The notes beneath the pieces were generated by a model. The model did not search any database and was not told the DNA's origin. It saw only the letters and a list, made by a program, of their open reading frames with translations. DNA of 64,000 bases from Rodentolepis nana (lineage: Eukaryota; Platyhelminthes; Cestoda; Cyclophyllidea; Hymenolepididae): positions 1-64,000 of the forward strand of contig UZAE01012079.1 in the NCBI GenBank assembly GCA_900617975.1. Direction: 5' to 3'. Below are positions 36,301 through 50,500 of this stretch, in pieces; positions within the stretch are counted from its first letter, which is position 1; each line of letters opens with the position of its first letter. The position numbers were made by a program, and so were the translations under genes.

Positions 36301-39300
36301 TCCCAACTGGTATATTCTTAACCGTTTAATGAAGTAAATGCCTGCAATTTTACAAATCCCATTTACTCTATCTCCAACAGTAAATCGAATCTCCATCATA
36401 GTTCACTCCCAATAGATCTATTTCTCTTCAGTTTGAATAAAACCTTAAACATCTCTTTCATCTCCTAGGGGTATTTTATCCCAACTTCCTGTTTCACTTT
36501 ACTATTTCTGCCACCTTGGGAAGCCTCAGGATGTTACACTTGGGTACATCTCTTTTCGGTCATCTTAAGGTGCCTTTGCATTGGCCTGGTTTACTCGACA
36601 CGTTCAATAATTCGCAGTCGTGAAATGAGCACTTACTCAAGCTTAGCGTCCTTTCTCACCCTCCTTTTTCCTCATCTTGTTGCGAAATTCCCCGAGATCC
36701 CAAATTTCCCCTACCCCCCCCCCCCCCCTCCTGTCGTGTGTTTTCTCCCTCGTCACGTGTATAATATTTTTCGGTAGATTATACCCAGTCGTAATTACAC
36801 AGGAATCTCGTGATTGCTGTTTTAAGTTTGTGTTTTTGTGTCAAGCCTGCTTTTATCAAGCTTTAAAAACCCTAATGATTAAATTATTGGCGAGATGTAA
36901 GTGAAGACTTAAACACGAGATATGAGCACACTTAGCCAAGTTGTTGTTTTTTTCTTATTTGAACGTCGAATTGCGTGTGAGCATTTGCTTGTAGTTTCGA
37001 GCACTCCTCAGATCTCCGCTATGGGACCCATGGCCTTGGATTTTATATGAGTCGATAAAAAAGTGTAAAGATTCTTCACCCTTCTTTTCAAACTTCGTTG
37101 TGTGTTGATAATTTTGCATGGTCTTGGGAATTTGAGCATCTGACGTGCCTTAGGGCTGGTAACTTGTCCTTCATTCTACATTGCCTTGAATTCAAATCAA
37201 TGCTTACAATGACTCATCTGCAGACAGGAGTATAATGTCCTCATTTTAAGCGCATCTCTTAGTCCTAATCTGCTTATCGATTAGGCGTCTCCAAGTTTGA
37301 TGTCGCAGTCACACATTTTTAGCTGTTGTCCCCCTCCCACCCCCCACCCCCCATTTATCACTTGTTTATTGGAATTCATGTCGTTTAATACTCCTATTTA
37401 ATCATATGCCATTGAGGGAAAAACTTTTCATATCTAGAGGCTAGGCTCTCTCTCTCTTGTTCCTTGATGTGCTGTACGTCACTTCTGATCACTACACCAA
37501 TGACCCCTAGGGTTCTACATGCACGCATGTCCTCATCATTACAAGAAGTGGAGCAATATTGGTGAATGATGTGATCCTAGATGATTTATCAGACAAATTC
37601 GTTATTTATTCAGAACGGAAGACTTTGGGAACCGGAATATGTGCCAGGGAATATTCGGAAGAGAATGGGCCTATTACTACGGAGATCACTTCAATCCATC
37701 AGCAATTTGAGTGTTGAGCACTATCTGTGCTTGCTGTGCTCCCATTAACTTCGATTAGTTAGCTGCAAATTGGAGGGAAGGGGGGGGGACTTATAGCTGC
37801 ATGGTGCGAATCTGCAAAGGTTGAAATTTAACTTCCTTTTCACAATGTAGACGGGCCACATGCACAGAGGGAGGGAGAGGGAGAGAGAGAGAGAGGAAAA
37901 AGATTTAAAATCACTTTTTTGAGTGACTTGCGTTTGTGTAGGCAATGTGGGTGCCAATTATTTCCCTTTCCCTCCTTACGTTTGTCTCGGCGTAAGATTT
38001 TTTGGGTGAGCGGTCAGGCAGAAGATTTGCATTTTCGTATTACTGTTTTAACCTACAGTCACTATTTTTTCCTCTCTCCTTTCCTCTCTCCCCCCCTCTC
38101 ACTCCCCCCCCTCTCTCTCCCCNCCCCCCCCCCCTCTCTCTCTCTCTCTCAATGTCCGCCACCAGATTGTTACCTTCTTAACCTTTGAAAAACACTCTTA
38201 ATGCGTAACATTCGAGTCCCGACTGCCTATTAGGTTGCTGGCTTTCGTTAACTTTCTCTTCCCCCTTCTCTCTCTCTCTCCCGTTTGTGCTATCATTATC
38301 AGTTTAACCCTAAGCGCTTTTGTAATAAAGTTTCAAGGTCACCGCGCTATTGGCGGTTTATTTTTATGCATTTTTGAACTGTATGTGCGGGGAGAAATGA
38401 AGTTAGGCTTCCTGGCCTCCTCCTCCTGCCTTATTAATGTCTTTTATATTACATCTATCTGTATGATTACGTGCTCAGATTACTGGAATCTGGTGTTATT
38501 GGTGGCGTGAGAAGCTACTGGACTCCTCCTTGCAGTTGGCAATTATTGTCATCTTGAGATATCAAGTCTTTGTTTATAGCTTGAGAAATGATTGGTTTGT
38601 AATTTTTAGTTTGTTTAAATTGCAACCCTTTCTTTCCAATTTCGTGAATGCAATCAAGGTTTAAGCTTTTTTGAAACATCCAATTGGATGACCGCTTCTA
38701 GGTCATTTGCGACAATGGGATCATATCCTATGTAAATCTCGGCTATGACGAAGAATGTTTACTAATGATCTTTCTCTCAAACACCCTGTTTGACGGTTAC
38801 GAAAAATTCAGAATTCTTGTGCTTAATTTGGGGGGAGGGAGGCAGTTTTTCTCTATAAATCATACAGTGGACTTTGATAGACTTAATATGCTAAGGTTAA
38901 ATGTTAATTTAAATGGAGTTTCCCTCTTATCTTCCTGTTTTACGCGCTTATAGTGAGGTGATAATTGTAATGTAGCCTATTGTAGTTCTACTGGCAGTTA
39001 GCGACACTAATTTTATTCTTCAGATTGACTTCTAAGCATTTGACAATTACAGTTCGTTATTTTCTCATCAATATGTAACTCTATTTGAGGAGGAGTGAGT
39101 TGCTCACTTTTATGTTTTTCCTTTCTCCAGCATGTCTGGATTAGCGCAAAGACTCCTTCTTATATCCCGTCAGCGGCACTCTTCTGGAACCCCTTTTTTT
39201 TATTTTAGTAGGCCGCGTGAATTCGCGGCAAGTTCGCTCTCTTCTTTTTTTTTTGAATTCGCATCCTCAGAGAATTGCTGGGATATTTTCTTATCATCAC

Positions 39301-41049
39301 AGCGAACTTACAGTTGGCCGTATTTGTGTCACCTTTTGTTTATACTTTTACCTTCAATCCGTACCGTCCTCTTATTTATCGTCGTTTTCACTACAGCTAT
39401 CATTTGATCGTTATGGCTATTGCAATTCGTTTTCTTATCATTATGCTGTTATTCGATTCAATTATTGACGCATTTAACTGTGCTCAATCCAGTCTGTCGC
39501 CTATGTTACAACTTTTAACCCTATGTGGCCAAATTTAAACTTCACTTTTCTAACTAGTAGCAGTAAGTAGAATTAATGTAACTCGTTTTGGTTTACGACT
39601 GTTTCCTGGTGGTACAAATATTCCTAATGGTAGTCGCTCTTTTCTCATTTCTTACGAAACGAAAATATTATTGGCTATCTGAAGTGAATCATGCCCGCAT
39701 TTAATAAACATCCCTTCAAAATTACCTCATCTTCACCCCCCCCCACCCATAGCTCTCCCTNCCCCCCCCCCTTCCTCTCTCTTTGTCAGGAAGAGAGTCC
39801 ATGTAGACCTTGTTGCTCTCACGTCCTACTATCCATCTAGAGCTGGCAAATAACAAAAATTTACTTGAATTAAATCCTACAAATAGACTGCGTGTCAAGA
39901 ACTCAGCATTCATTCACATTTTTAATTGCCATAGTAAATGCTCTTATTATGCCCTTACGTCTATTGCTCAATGTGCGTACGTAAAGGAGCTTTGGAGAAG
40001 GTGACGAATTTAAGTGAAGGACGCGCAGAAGGATAATAAGACACATACTGGTCAGTATAAACGGGGCCTAGGCTAGCACAAGATCGACTGCGTTAGATCG
40101 CGACGTGAGATAAATGAGTGGCCAATCGCTGTGTTGCGCCTATTAGTGCATACGTGTGCGTGTGTATATGGACGTGCGCGCGCTCCAGTTCTTAAGTGCG
40201 CTGTATCAATGGGGGAATTTAAATTTATGTCAGGCTACTGCGTTACCCCTCCTGATGCGGCCATGTTTATACTGTTACTATGGCTGGTAATATCTCAGGC
40301 CTGAATGAACCAATTTGTCAAGTTTAGATTCGCTTCCTTATTAATTATCTCCTTCTGAATGTTAATGAGCTCATTTTTAATGGAGTTTGAATTTTGCTTT
40401 CTACTCCTCACTTTAAATTTAATGTAGGCCTGATTTGAGTCATAAGCAAAAAAAGGATTTTAATTATTTATTGGTTTGCCAACAAAGTTCTTAGGTGGGG
40501 TTAATGAGAGAGTGTTGCTTGGGTGATTCCATTGGCTGTCATGCCAACCCGCTTTATTGCATTACATTGACAACCATCAGCAGATAGATGAGAGCATCAG
40601 TGCCTGTTTACTCTGTTACCTGTTGTTAGTTATTTCCTTTTTTAACTATTTTTATGCCTAAGGTACTGCTTTCGGAGGCGTTTTTATTTAGTGGGAGAAG
40701 CACACGTCATTGAGCTCTTTTTCGACCCAATACGATATTTCACTCACTACGACCTAGCAGGGCTTGAAAGCCTTTATTATCTCATTGAGTTGACTTATCT
40801 CACTCCTAATTTCTGTGCTTTAATATGAAAAAAAATGATGTGCAAGCTTAATCTCCCCGTGGGTGGGAGTGGTTTCAAGAACATGCTTAACTTTCAAAAA
40901 ACCCATGCTGATTGTCGTTCCTTTTAATTATTTCTTCTCCAATTGCGTTAGTGTTTTTCTTGTTCTTGATTTCATCGGTACTAGACTAATTTTGACTTAA
41001 TACAATCCCCCGCTCTCTTGTCACATTTTGGTGGAAAATTATGTGCTGC

Positions 41050-41092
<43 letters not shown>

Positions 41093-44000
41093 CGTAGGGT
41101 CTGACGATAACAATTATTTAATTTTATCATAAATTATCACAATTTCTTACTTGGGTAAGCTAATCTATACTACTTTCGAAAATGCACTCTCTACAACTAG
41201 ACATATTTGAATTGGCTTGTGGCATGTGCAGATAACGAAGATTCAATCGAATACGTAAATCAGAACTCTTGAAAACCGACGTTTAGTATCCCTATTATCC
41301 ATGATTTAAACTGACTAGAACTCTCCTAATTATCTCCATTGGCACAGGTCTTTAAGTCAAAAGTGCGTTAACCACAACTCACGCTTACATGTGTTCTATT
41401 GAAGTATTTTTATCCAACCCCTTGGAAAATCAAATCCCATTAATCATTTCCTCCTGGTCGCGCGTATTTGCTGCAGACATGGGTGGATTAATTTAACCCA
41501 ATAACACCCCTGGCACCTTGTATCAGTACTCACCTGCTTCCAGGGTCCTGTTTTCCCTCATTGTCAAAGCAATTACCATATTGATTCATAATGCCCGTCG
41601 GTGTATCACGTCGCGTCTCTCTGCATTTACTTTTTCGATCCCTCTCCCTCTACCCCACCTCCCCCCCGCATTCATTGTTCTCACTCATAGCTTCTTGATT
41701 TTTAACTCAGTCAACGATGTCCCCTGTCTTCATATTGGTTACTCCTTTGACATCGTGGCAGACGAATTTACCTTTTTAATTAAGTGGGAGAAGGCAGACT
41801 ATGCCTATCTTTTTTCTCTTTCATTTATTTTTCTTTGCCCTTTTTTTAAACAAAAGAACACGAATTCTTGAACAGGTTTGGGGGAAAAACCGTTGTTGCC
41901 TCTAAAGGCTTTCAAATTTTGTGCCTTTATAAGGTACCAAAGTACCGTACATTGTATTTATTGGGATAAAATCATCGGACTTCTCTTGGCGTGTAATTTT
42001 TAATCGTTCCTCATTTTTTTTACATCCATATACGACTTCTCTTATTACACCATCTCTAAGATGTTAAATTAGTCGTTTGATTAGAAATATTATGCCACCC
42101 AAAACTCACAACACCTTCTGCTCTTGAAACTTGTGCGTTCTCAACTAACGCTGCCGAACAATTTTGGCATTGCCTCTTTGGTAATAAACTCCTCAGAACT
42201 GAATTATTGTAAATAAGCCAAAAAATATAAATCTATTTCATATTTTTTTGCATCCGGTGAAATAAGCTGCAATAATCTGCTATTGTCACCTCTTAAAGAA
42301 ATGCAGTAACGTGTTGTGTGAACAAGGGAATTGCTTACGTTTGGTAATAGATTGGCGTCCTTTTAGAGTTAAGGAGATATTTGCTGAATTGTTAATACTT
42401 CCTCTATTAGCGCTTGTCGTAAATAAAACGTCCTCTCAACAATTTTGTCACTTGGGACTGCATCCTCTGCGTTGAACGTCACTCTAATGCCTATGTTTCT
42501 TCATGATTGTAGTGACCAATGGGAGGAACTCCCCCTGGTTTTCCTCAGCCGCCGGTTCTGTGAACAGTGCAACTAGCGGTGGTGACGCAGGTGGCGGTGA
42601 CGGTGGAGGTGGTAGCAGTGGCCGAGTGAGCCCCGTCATCTCTGAGCGACTCAAGGCCGTGCTTATGGCCATGCCCCTCGAAGCTCCTCGTGTGGTCCCG
42701 TGTGCATTTTGTCCTAGGCGCTTCAAGAACCAGTCGGCGTTGAATGGCCACATGCGACTGCATGGTGGCTATGGTCTTATTCATGCCACACCTGTATCCT
42801 CGACTTCCGTCTCATCAACTTCTGGCGGTGGCGCCAAATCATCGAAATCACTCCAAGGGACATCTACACCTCCAAGACTATCTCTGCCTGGGTCGAACAC
42901 GATGTCGAGAGTAAAGAAGCAATCCTCTCATGGTCACCAGTTGTCAGTGGGACTGGGGAGTCAGTCTGTAGGTCTATGCTATTATTTCCTATGATAGCAC
43001 AAATTAAAGCTTCACAACTGTTCATTACAGTGTTATTTTCGAATGTTTTCTAATTTGAAGTTCACAAATAACGCTTGTGTCCATTTTCAAGCTGAAGTAT
43101 TTAGGCAGTAGAGGACCCTACTTAGTTGTAGCTCCAGAATTATCAGGCTAAATGCTTTTTTCTCACGTGAGCTCTTCTAAATCTGCCTTTTTTCATCAAT
43201 TTGCTCTTCTTGTAGAAAGTATGGTCGAACGGGTTTCATGTGATTTTACAGTCATCATTTTTCACTGAATCCTCGTTGATACCCTCTACTAGATAATGAA
43301 GTTTAGTAGTTGGTGGATCCTTCTTGGGTTTGTGGTACTAAGTCAGCCAGTGCCCTCTTATTTCACTTCCATCTGCAGAGTCCGCAATACACACACACAC
43401 AGCATTTGTAGTAGCATTCATCATTCGTTTGACTGCAAATTAACCAACTCCGGCTCTCTTTGCGACTTCAGAATTATCAGAATCTTGAAGCATCTTTATT
43501 TGTGATAATAGTAATAGCGAACGTGCGTACACCTGTAGTTGGGGTCAATCGAGCGGGTTTGAACTCCGAGCTCTTAGAAGTAAATAGTGAGGTATATATA
43601 TGACTTCTATATCTCTAATATTCTGCTTCTCTTGTCATTCACTCATCATTTTCTTCTGAACAACCCCTCGTAGTATTGCATTTTTAGGGAAATTACCTTT
43701 TCATTTTAACTGTAGCGGGTGGGGGGGGGGATTTTAATTGCTGTTTACTTCCGCCGTCCTTTATCATCACGTTTTTTCTCAATGTCTGAGTCTGTTTGTT
43801 TGGGGAATTTGCTAAGAAAATCAGAATATTTTCGCTCGTGTTTTCAATTCTCTCTGTTCTATTCGAATACTTCAAAAAGTTACTTCTTTTTTTAAGGATA
43901 TGTTTAGGTGAATCCAGAAAGCTTTATGATCCTCCACTTTTCCTCCTATTTAACCAAATTTTTCATGATTTTTTTTCGCTCAAGTGCCGATTCATCAATT

Positions 44001-47000
44001 GAATAAAAGCATCAGGAGTTATTTAGAGTTGTATTTAAATAGCATTTATATATCATGCGTTGTTGCTTTTTACTTTTTTTTCTTGCACCCTAATTATGAG
44101 GGGAAAGTTTTTGTGGTGTCCGATGGGATTTGCTGCCTCGCCTCATTTAATTGCCACCTCGTTTTCGTTTTTTTGACAACCCACGCTTTACTCTCATCTG
44201 ATTTTCTCTCCCTCTTCTTCTCCCTTTATTTATTTTTCATACCCTCGATACCTTATTTGGGTTGGTGTCATTATGGTTGACTGCCGTCGTCAGACTCTAC
44301 TGATTTCGAGTTATAAGTAGTGTTTTATCCCCTTCATTTTGCCAGCTGTCAATTTAAGACGATCAATCAGGTTTTACCTTGTTTATACTGCGGTTTCGCT
44401 AGGATTTTATCAATTATGTTATAATTGATATATCCCGTTAAGAGGCAGTTAGGAAATGAAGACATGAATCTTGGATTTACCAAGATTCAATTGCTTTTCA
44501 GTTTTTTCTAATATTTCTGATTTACCTGATTTCGCGCTCTTTCCATAACAATGTAGTTTATTTCCCTATTGTTAACCCCCGAAAAGCACTGTGTATTTAT
44601 GGTCTGATTCTAAATTCCATTTCCACATTCTTTAAAAAACTGTGCTTCATTTCGCATCTGCTAATTACTAGACATTGTCCTCTCTTAATTAGAATTCAAT
44701 CTTCAAATTTCCCTCTCGTTACTCAGGATACCTTACAAATATTTAATTAATTTCAGCCTATCAAGTTAAAATAATCCTAACTAAGGTAGAGAAGAGTTCA
44801 TGTGAGGTTAAGGTTTTGCGCCTTCTATGCGTATATTCTGCTGAATTCGTCTCATTATTTTCATTTTTCTCCTTTAGACAAATGAGCCCTTCCGTCCGCT
44901 TCGTGATTTACCCGATACTAAATCAGAGGGTTCATCATCGAGTCTCTTCGATTGGCCTTGTGGCCCGGTTAGCACGCTACCTGTAATCAGCACAGAAGCT
45001 CTCTGTGCCTCGTCTACTGTAGCTTCCATAACGACATCTCGTTCGATTCGTCCGTGGCCAGCTCATTCTGGCCAGCTATCTCAACAACAATCGTCCTCCG
45101 TAAGTTGTTCAGTTGTCTCCTTATAAGCTTATAAATCGTTGTGATCTAATAGTGCCAAGTAGAGAGCTAACCTTTGGTTAATTTTTGTGGACTCCGCTTA
45201 TGTTATACCAATTACCTACTCTTGGCTATTGCAGTGTATGAATTCATCAAGATGGCATGAATGACTACTTTTCTTTCATTCATATAATTAATGATTAAAA
45301 ACGCACGAATTCACCCCTGTGGTTATTAACATTATTTAAAGGCCAAGTTAACTTATTGCATTAATCCCCGCTTAAGCTTCAAATCCATGTACCATTTTTT
45401 TAAAGTTCCTCCCCCCCTCTCTCTCTCAGCTGTTTTTTCTCTTTCTAATCGAGGTTAACTGAGCTTTTCCCGTTCATTTGGGCAGAAGGGGGATTTATTT
45501 TCTCGCATTGTTAATCGGTGGATCATGTTATCTCAGAAGTGGTGTTGTAAGGATGTCAAGCCAAGCATATGTGGGAGAGGTATGCGATTCGAGTCAAAGG
45601 CTGTAGTACAAGTGTAGTTTATACGGAACATCAGTTCAGATCGCACGCTCGGTGTTTTACTCGGATCAATGCAGACAAATAATGGTATTTATGCAGTACT
45701 TTCTTTATGCTCCATGCCTGCGATGTTAGAGGTCGTGGGGCTGGAAGGGGTAGTTTCTCACCACAGAGAAGTTCTGTGAAGTTGCTCCCTTAACGTTGAT
45801 GTAGGGATGATTTATTGCAATTTCCTGACAGTCCAACAGAGCATTTACGTCTCTTAATTGCAAATAGATTTATATCAGCTATATTGATTGGTTAATTCTT
45901 TCATCATTTCAGAATCACTATAGTGTTATCAGACAGAGTCTCCCACGGCCGCATTCGGAATTGCACTTCAATGAGGCGACAGGCGCCCACTCACCCTATC
46001 GTGGTTTAGGTGGTGATACTAGTAGTACCAACTTTCGAAAGCGACCTTCTTCAACAACCTTTAGTGGTTCATCCCCACCCACTCAGTTGCATCAGTTTCG
46101 TTCCGCACCGCAAGACTCAATGTGGTTTTCACCTCAACATCATCCATCTCACCAACCATCACTTCGCACAATTAGAAATGATCCAACGTCGTCGGTAGAT
46201 CCTATCTTTAATAACCTGCGTCTATTTGACACTGTACCAAGTGCCGCGTCATTCAGGCATCAGGGGAGTCGATATATATCCCGCTTGGCTCCACCTCAAC
46301 CACCATCGCACACCTTCTCACATCCAAGTGGAGGCGAAGATTACAGTGGGTCTAAGCTCGAGTCTCTTCCAATGTTTGGCAACACAGCATCAAGTGAGCA
46401 ACCTTCGCATCATCAACAGTCGGGGTTCTTTCAATCTGGTTCCTATCCAAATCTCCATGGAATCGGTAGTGGCACTGCTGTGGATCGTCCTGCTGCTCAA
46501 CCACATTACTCTCCAATTACTCCAGCTTCAGGAGGATTTGGAGGGAATTCGAACTCGGCATCGAGTGCTTTCACATTTCCTCCGACGGACGCTCTATTAG
46601 CCTCGACGTCCACACCTTCACCTCCACCGATCTCTCAGCAAGGTATTCGACAGCAGCATCAGCAGCAGCAGCAATTCCTTTGTCCATGTCCGCCGAGCAG
46701 ATCAAACGCCTTTGTGGACTCGAGTAAATTCAACTTTTAACGTAATTTTTTTCGAAAAGTGGGTGTTGGTTTAGATTACAGCTCATGAAAAGCTCCGGGG
46801 TAATATAGGTTTTGCTCCGGTCCTAGTTGTACTCTGCAAATGAGCCGGAGGTGGAAAGTTTAGCATATCGGACTGGGTTTAATGTCTTCATTTTTTACTG
46901 TAATATGCCGCGTAATTCCACAGAAGCGCTTTAGAGTTAGTATTGGTGCTTGCATTATAAAATGTAACAAACTCCAAAAACCACATTGAAGGGAGGATTA

Positions 47001-47477
47001 GATGCACTTGCTAGAGTCGATTGTCCGAGGAATGATTGGATAATGGGCTTTTTCATAAGCAGGTATTAGGATTTATAGAGAGTGGACATCTGAGCAGCCT
47101 TGCTATAGTCCCAGTTTTTAATTGGGAACTGAAAAATTCCATTTCGCCCTCGTTGAGTAGAAGTGACGAATGGTCACGGGATCATCAGTTTGTAGGGTAC
47201 ACCTAACGAACACTTTAATATTTCTTGATAATCTTCCTAGAAGTTTCACTAGCTGCAGACGAATATTGCCAGCCTCTTGCGTAGATTGTGTCACCAAAAT
47301 TAGCTTGTCTACGTCCAAAATAGTGAGAATACAGAAGGCATGAGAATATGGGGATTTTTTTTACTGTGACCAAAAGTCAGAAAATTTCGTATGTATGTTA
47401 AACCTGCCCACACCCCCTTAGTCTTTACATACAATCGACGAATATTAATCATTGAATGGCCTGGCGCCCCTCCCCTT

Positions 47478-47509
<32 letters not shown>

Positions 47510-50500
47510 TGCATCCACGCTTGCCTGCTAGGTGATCAGTAGTGCGGCCACATTTTCTGGAATGCTTTATCGTGTTGTTCACCTCACAGAATCCTCCGGT
47601 TAATTAGAATAAATAACTCGAATAATAATAATAATTCTTATTGGTAATACTTGAGAACACCACTGTGGGGTCCAAATTTTCAGGTTTCAGAGGTTAATGA
47701 TTGCCAAAATAAAAATTACGGATGCAAATAGAGATTCAGCTTTTAAAGCTACAAAGTCCAACACAATTTGCTGCATGGAAACTGGAAACAATTACAGGCT
47801 AAACCAGTTGATCTCCAGTCTCTCATTGCAACTGGGTAGAAGTTAGTTAGAGACTACTACTGAATTCGTTTATTTTGAAGGAAAAGTTGAAGGTGGAGTC
47901 AGTCGACTGATTGGTGAGCTGACAAGTAGCTAGGTGGAAAGTGTAGAGTAGGTTACCAAAGAACGTCCGATAGCTCCCCGATTTAGTGAAAACTAATGAA
48001 CCCAGGTAATGCATAAATCTTCTGAGTAAGAGTTAATTTCGCAATCATCACGTATCCTATCTGCTTAGTTTACAACCGGGATTCGTTAAAGTAACACCAT
48101 TCCTTCAATCTTCAGATAAGTGGCTAAGTCATGAGCCACATTCAGTTGAACCGATGCTATCATCTCCTCTCTTGGGACAATTCTCATCGCCACCGCCGCC
48201 ACCACCAACAGCTCAACAATCAATGAATCTGACGCCGAGCTATCAACAGCAACACGAAAATGTCAAACAGCAGCCCCCTCGTCTCTACACTCCAGTTCAG
48301 ACCCAGCAGCAGCCACAAGAAAACGTCGAGGACACCTCGAGGGGCTCTGATTTCTACCAACAACAACAACAACCACTACATTCAGTGTACGACCATCGTC
48401 CTAAACCCATCTGCTCACACACGGGCTATGACAGGTGAGGGTGTCCCTTTAATAAAACTCAACTAATGAAACCTTTCTAGTGGTTTTAAACATGTAATTA
48501 ATATAACTTTCAGTTCACTAATGCGTCATCCAATGACTCCACAACATACCACCACTGGAATACAGCCACGTGCATACTCCTACTGCACTAATTCAACTCA
48601 GGCAGCCTACTCGGTGCCTGTAATGCCAAACAGAGAACGTGTTTTCTTCCCTGATGACTCAGATCCTCTCTTGCTTGCGGATGAAGATCCTGGTCCCATC
48701 AGTAGGCTTCTACCACCTCCTCAGCAAGCAATAGACCAGACTCAACCAATGCCGAATCAAATTTCACCGCAGCAGCAAATGCAACCTAGTCAATGCTTTG
48801 AGTTGAGCTGTGTTCCAACGCACAAATACGCTCAACAACAGCACAACAGTGTAGGTAAAAAGGAGGATGCAGGGAGTAGTAATACGGAAGAAATTTTCAG
48901 AAATCCACCTCCTCTAACGCAACAATCAACTCTATCGAATCAGTCTTTGTCTTCGCAAATTCATCTGCCTTCATTATCGTCGGTTACTGCAGCACAGTCA
49001 CCTACTTCATCGCCTGGAGTCAGTGGTGCTACTCTGAAGAAAGTGAAAAAGAAGCCGGAACCCATCGTAATTCCCTCGGTAAACTCAAATGAAAAATAAT
49101 CAGTTTTAACCACTGTCTTTGAGTGCCTAATTAAGAGTTTGGAGTGTCTGGTTTCGGTCTAATAGATTTGAAAAGAAAAGTGATAATTAAGTTAATTTCT
49201 AGGTCATTTATTTTTGCGGTATATTGGTGGGCATGTCTTGACTAAATCACATCTTAGTGTATTGTGACAATTACAATAATTTAGGCACACAAATGAGTTA
49301 GACTTATCGATTTGTAGGAGGTTAATCATACTCTCTCATTCCCATGCCTCAAAGAGAGTTTTTTTTCCGTGACCAGACACTGAGGTCCTGGTTACCACAA
49401 CTGTCTTTGTCACTTTTCCCGTCAAGAGAATTTTAATACCACTTTGACCATTGCATCATCATTCCGAAGATCCAGAGCTTTTATTCCTCAAGTGTAATTT
49501 TTCATTTTGTGCTTTAAAATTCTCTTCGAACTTGAGTACGGTACCAGCAATGTATCATTCAGTAGTTTGAACAGTCATTCACTTTACAAAATGACAAATA
49601 TTTCAGTGATTTCCTATAAATAGACAAGCAATAAATAACTTCATTAAAACCCCATTAATAGTTCCTTCTCTATAATAACTATACAACATTTTCTTACAGT
49701 TCACCCATCGAATCAACCCCTCACGTCTGCGTTCACCTCGTCTCTCAGCCGCAAACAGTGTTGGTGTCTCCAATACCGAACTCAACGCCCTTCTCCCTCT
49801 GAAGGGTGGCCAGTCAACGAGTAGAGGTCTTTCACTCAATGGAATGTTGGAATCCCTTCCCTACACTCCACCCCCCATGCTCTCGCCTAATCGTCGGGGT
49901 TCTGGTCTCTTCTCTTCAATGATTGCTCGCTCCAGGCGTCCACCACGCACTGCCACAGCTGCATCTGCAGCCAGTCTTTCCCGCCTTAGAACATGTCGGG
50001 CAAGCATTCCCTCTGGATTGAGTAGTGTTGATGATAGTAGCCCAATGGTGATAGCGTCAGAAATGAACTTGATCGGTAACGTCCCAGAGGGTGCAAATGC
50101 CGCTGCCCATAGTGCAAACAGTGGTGGTGTTGTTGGTAACACAGGTCGACAAATTGAGAAGAGCTTCTTGGCTCTAGCGAGGCGAAGCGGGATTTCTCCC
50201 GGTGCATCACCTAAATCTGCTCCAGCTTTCATGAAAAATGCGGCATATTTCTCTTCAGAGGTAACCCAACCCCATTATGCCTTTTATACTCTTATGTGTA
50301 ATTTCAAGGGTACCTTTTGGGTAAAAGATGGGGGGGGTTAATTTTTACACTTCAATCTACCTACCACCTGAGGTCAATCGGATATGTAGACAAAGTGCAG
50401 CGAAGTTTGCACTTTAAGTCGTTGTCGGTACTTGTGGTTAAGGATTGAGTCTATTGGCTACAATTTGCTGTTTTTCGTCTCACTGTCCCTGTACATATCT

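Noticed and set aside
45570..45660. Possible tRNA near a GATTCGAGTC box
   Set aside because: Only a weak B-box-like string, with no A box at proper spacing and no cloverleaf.
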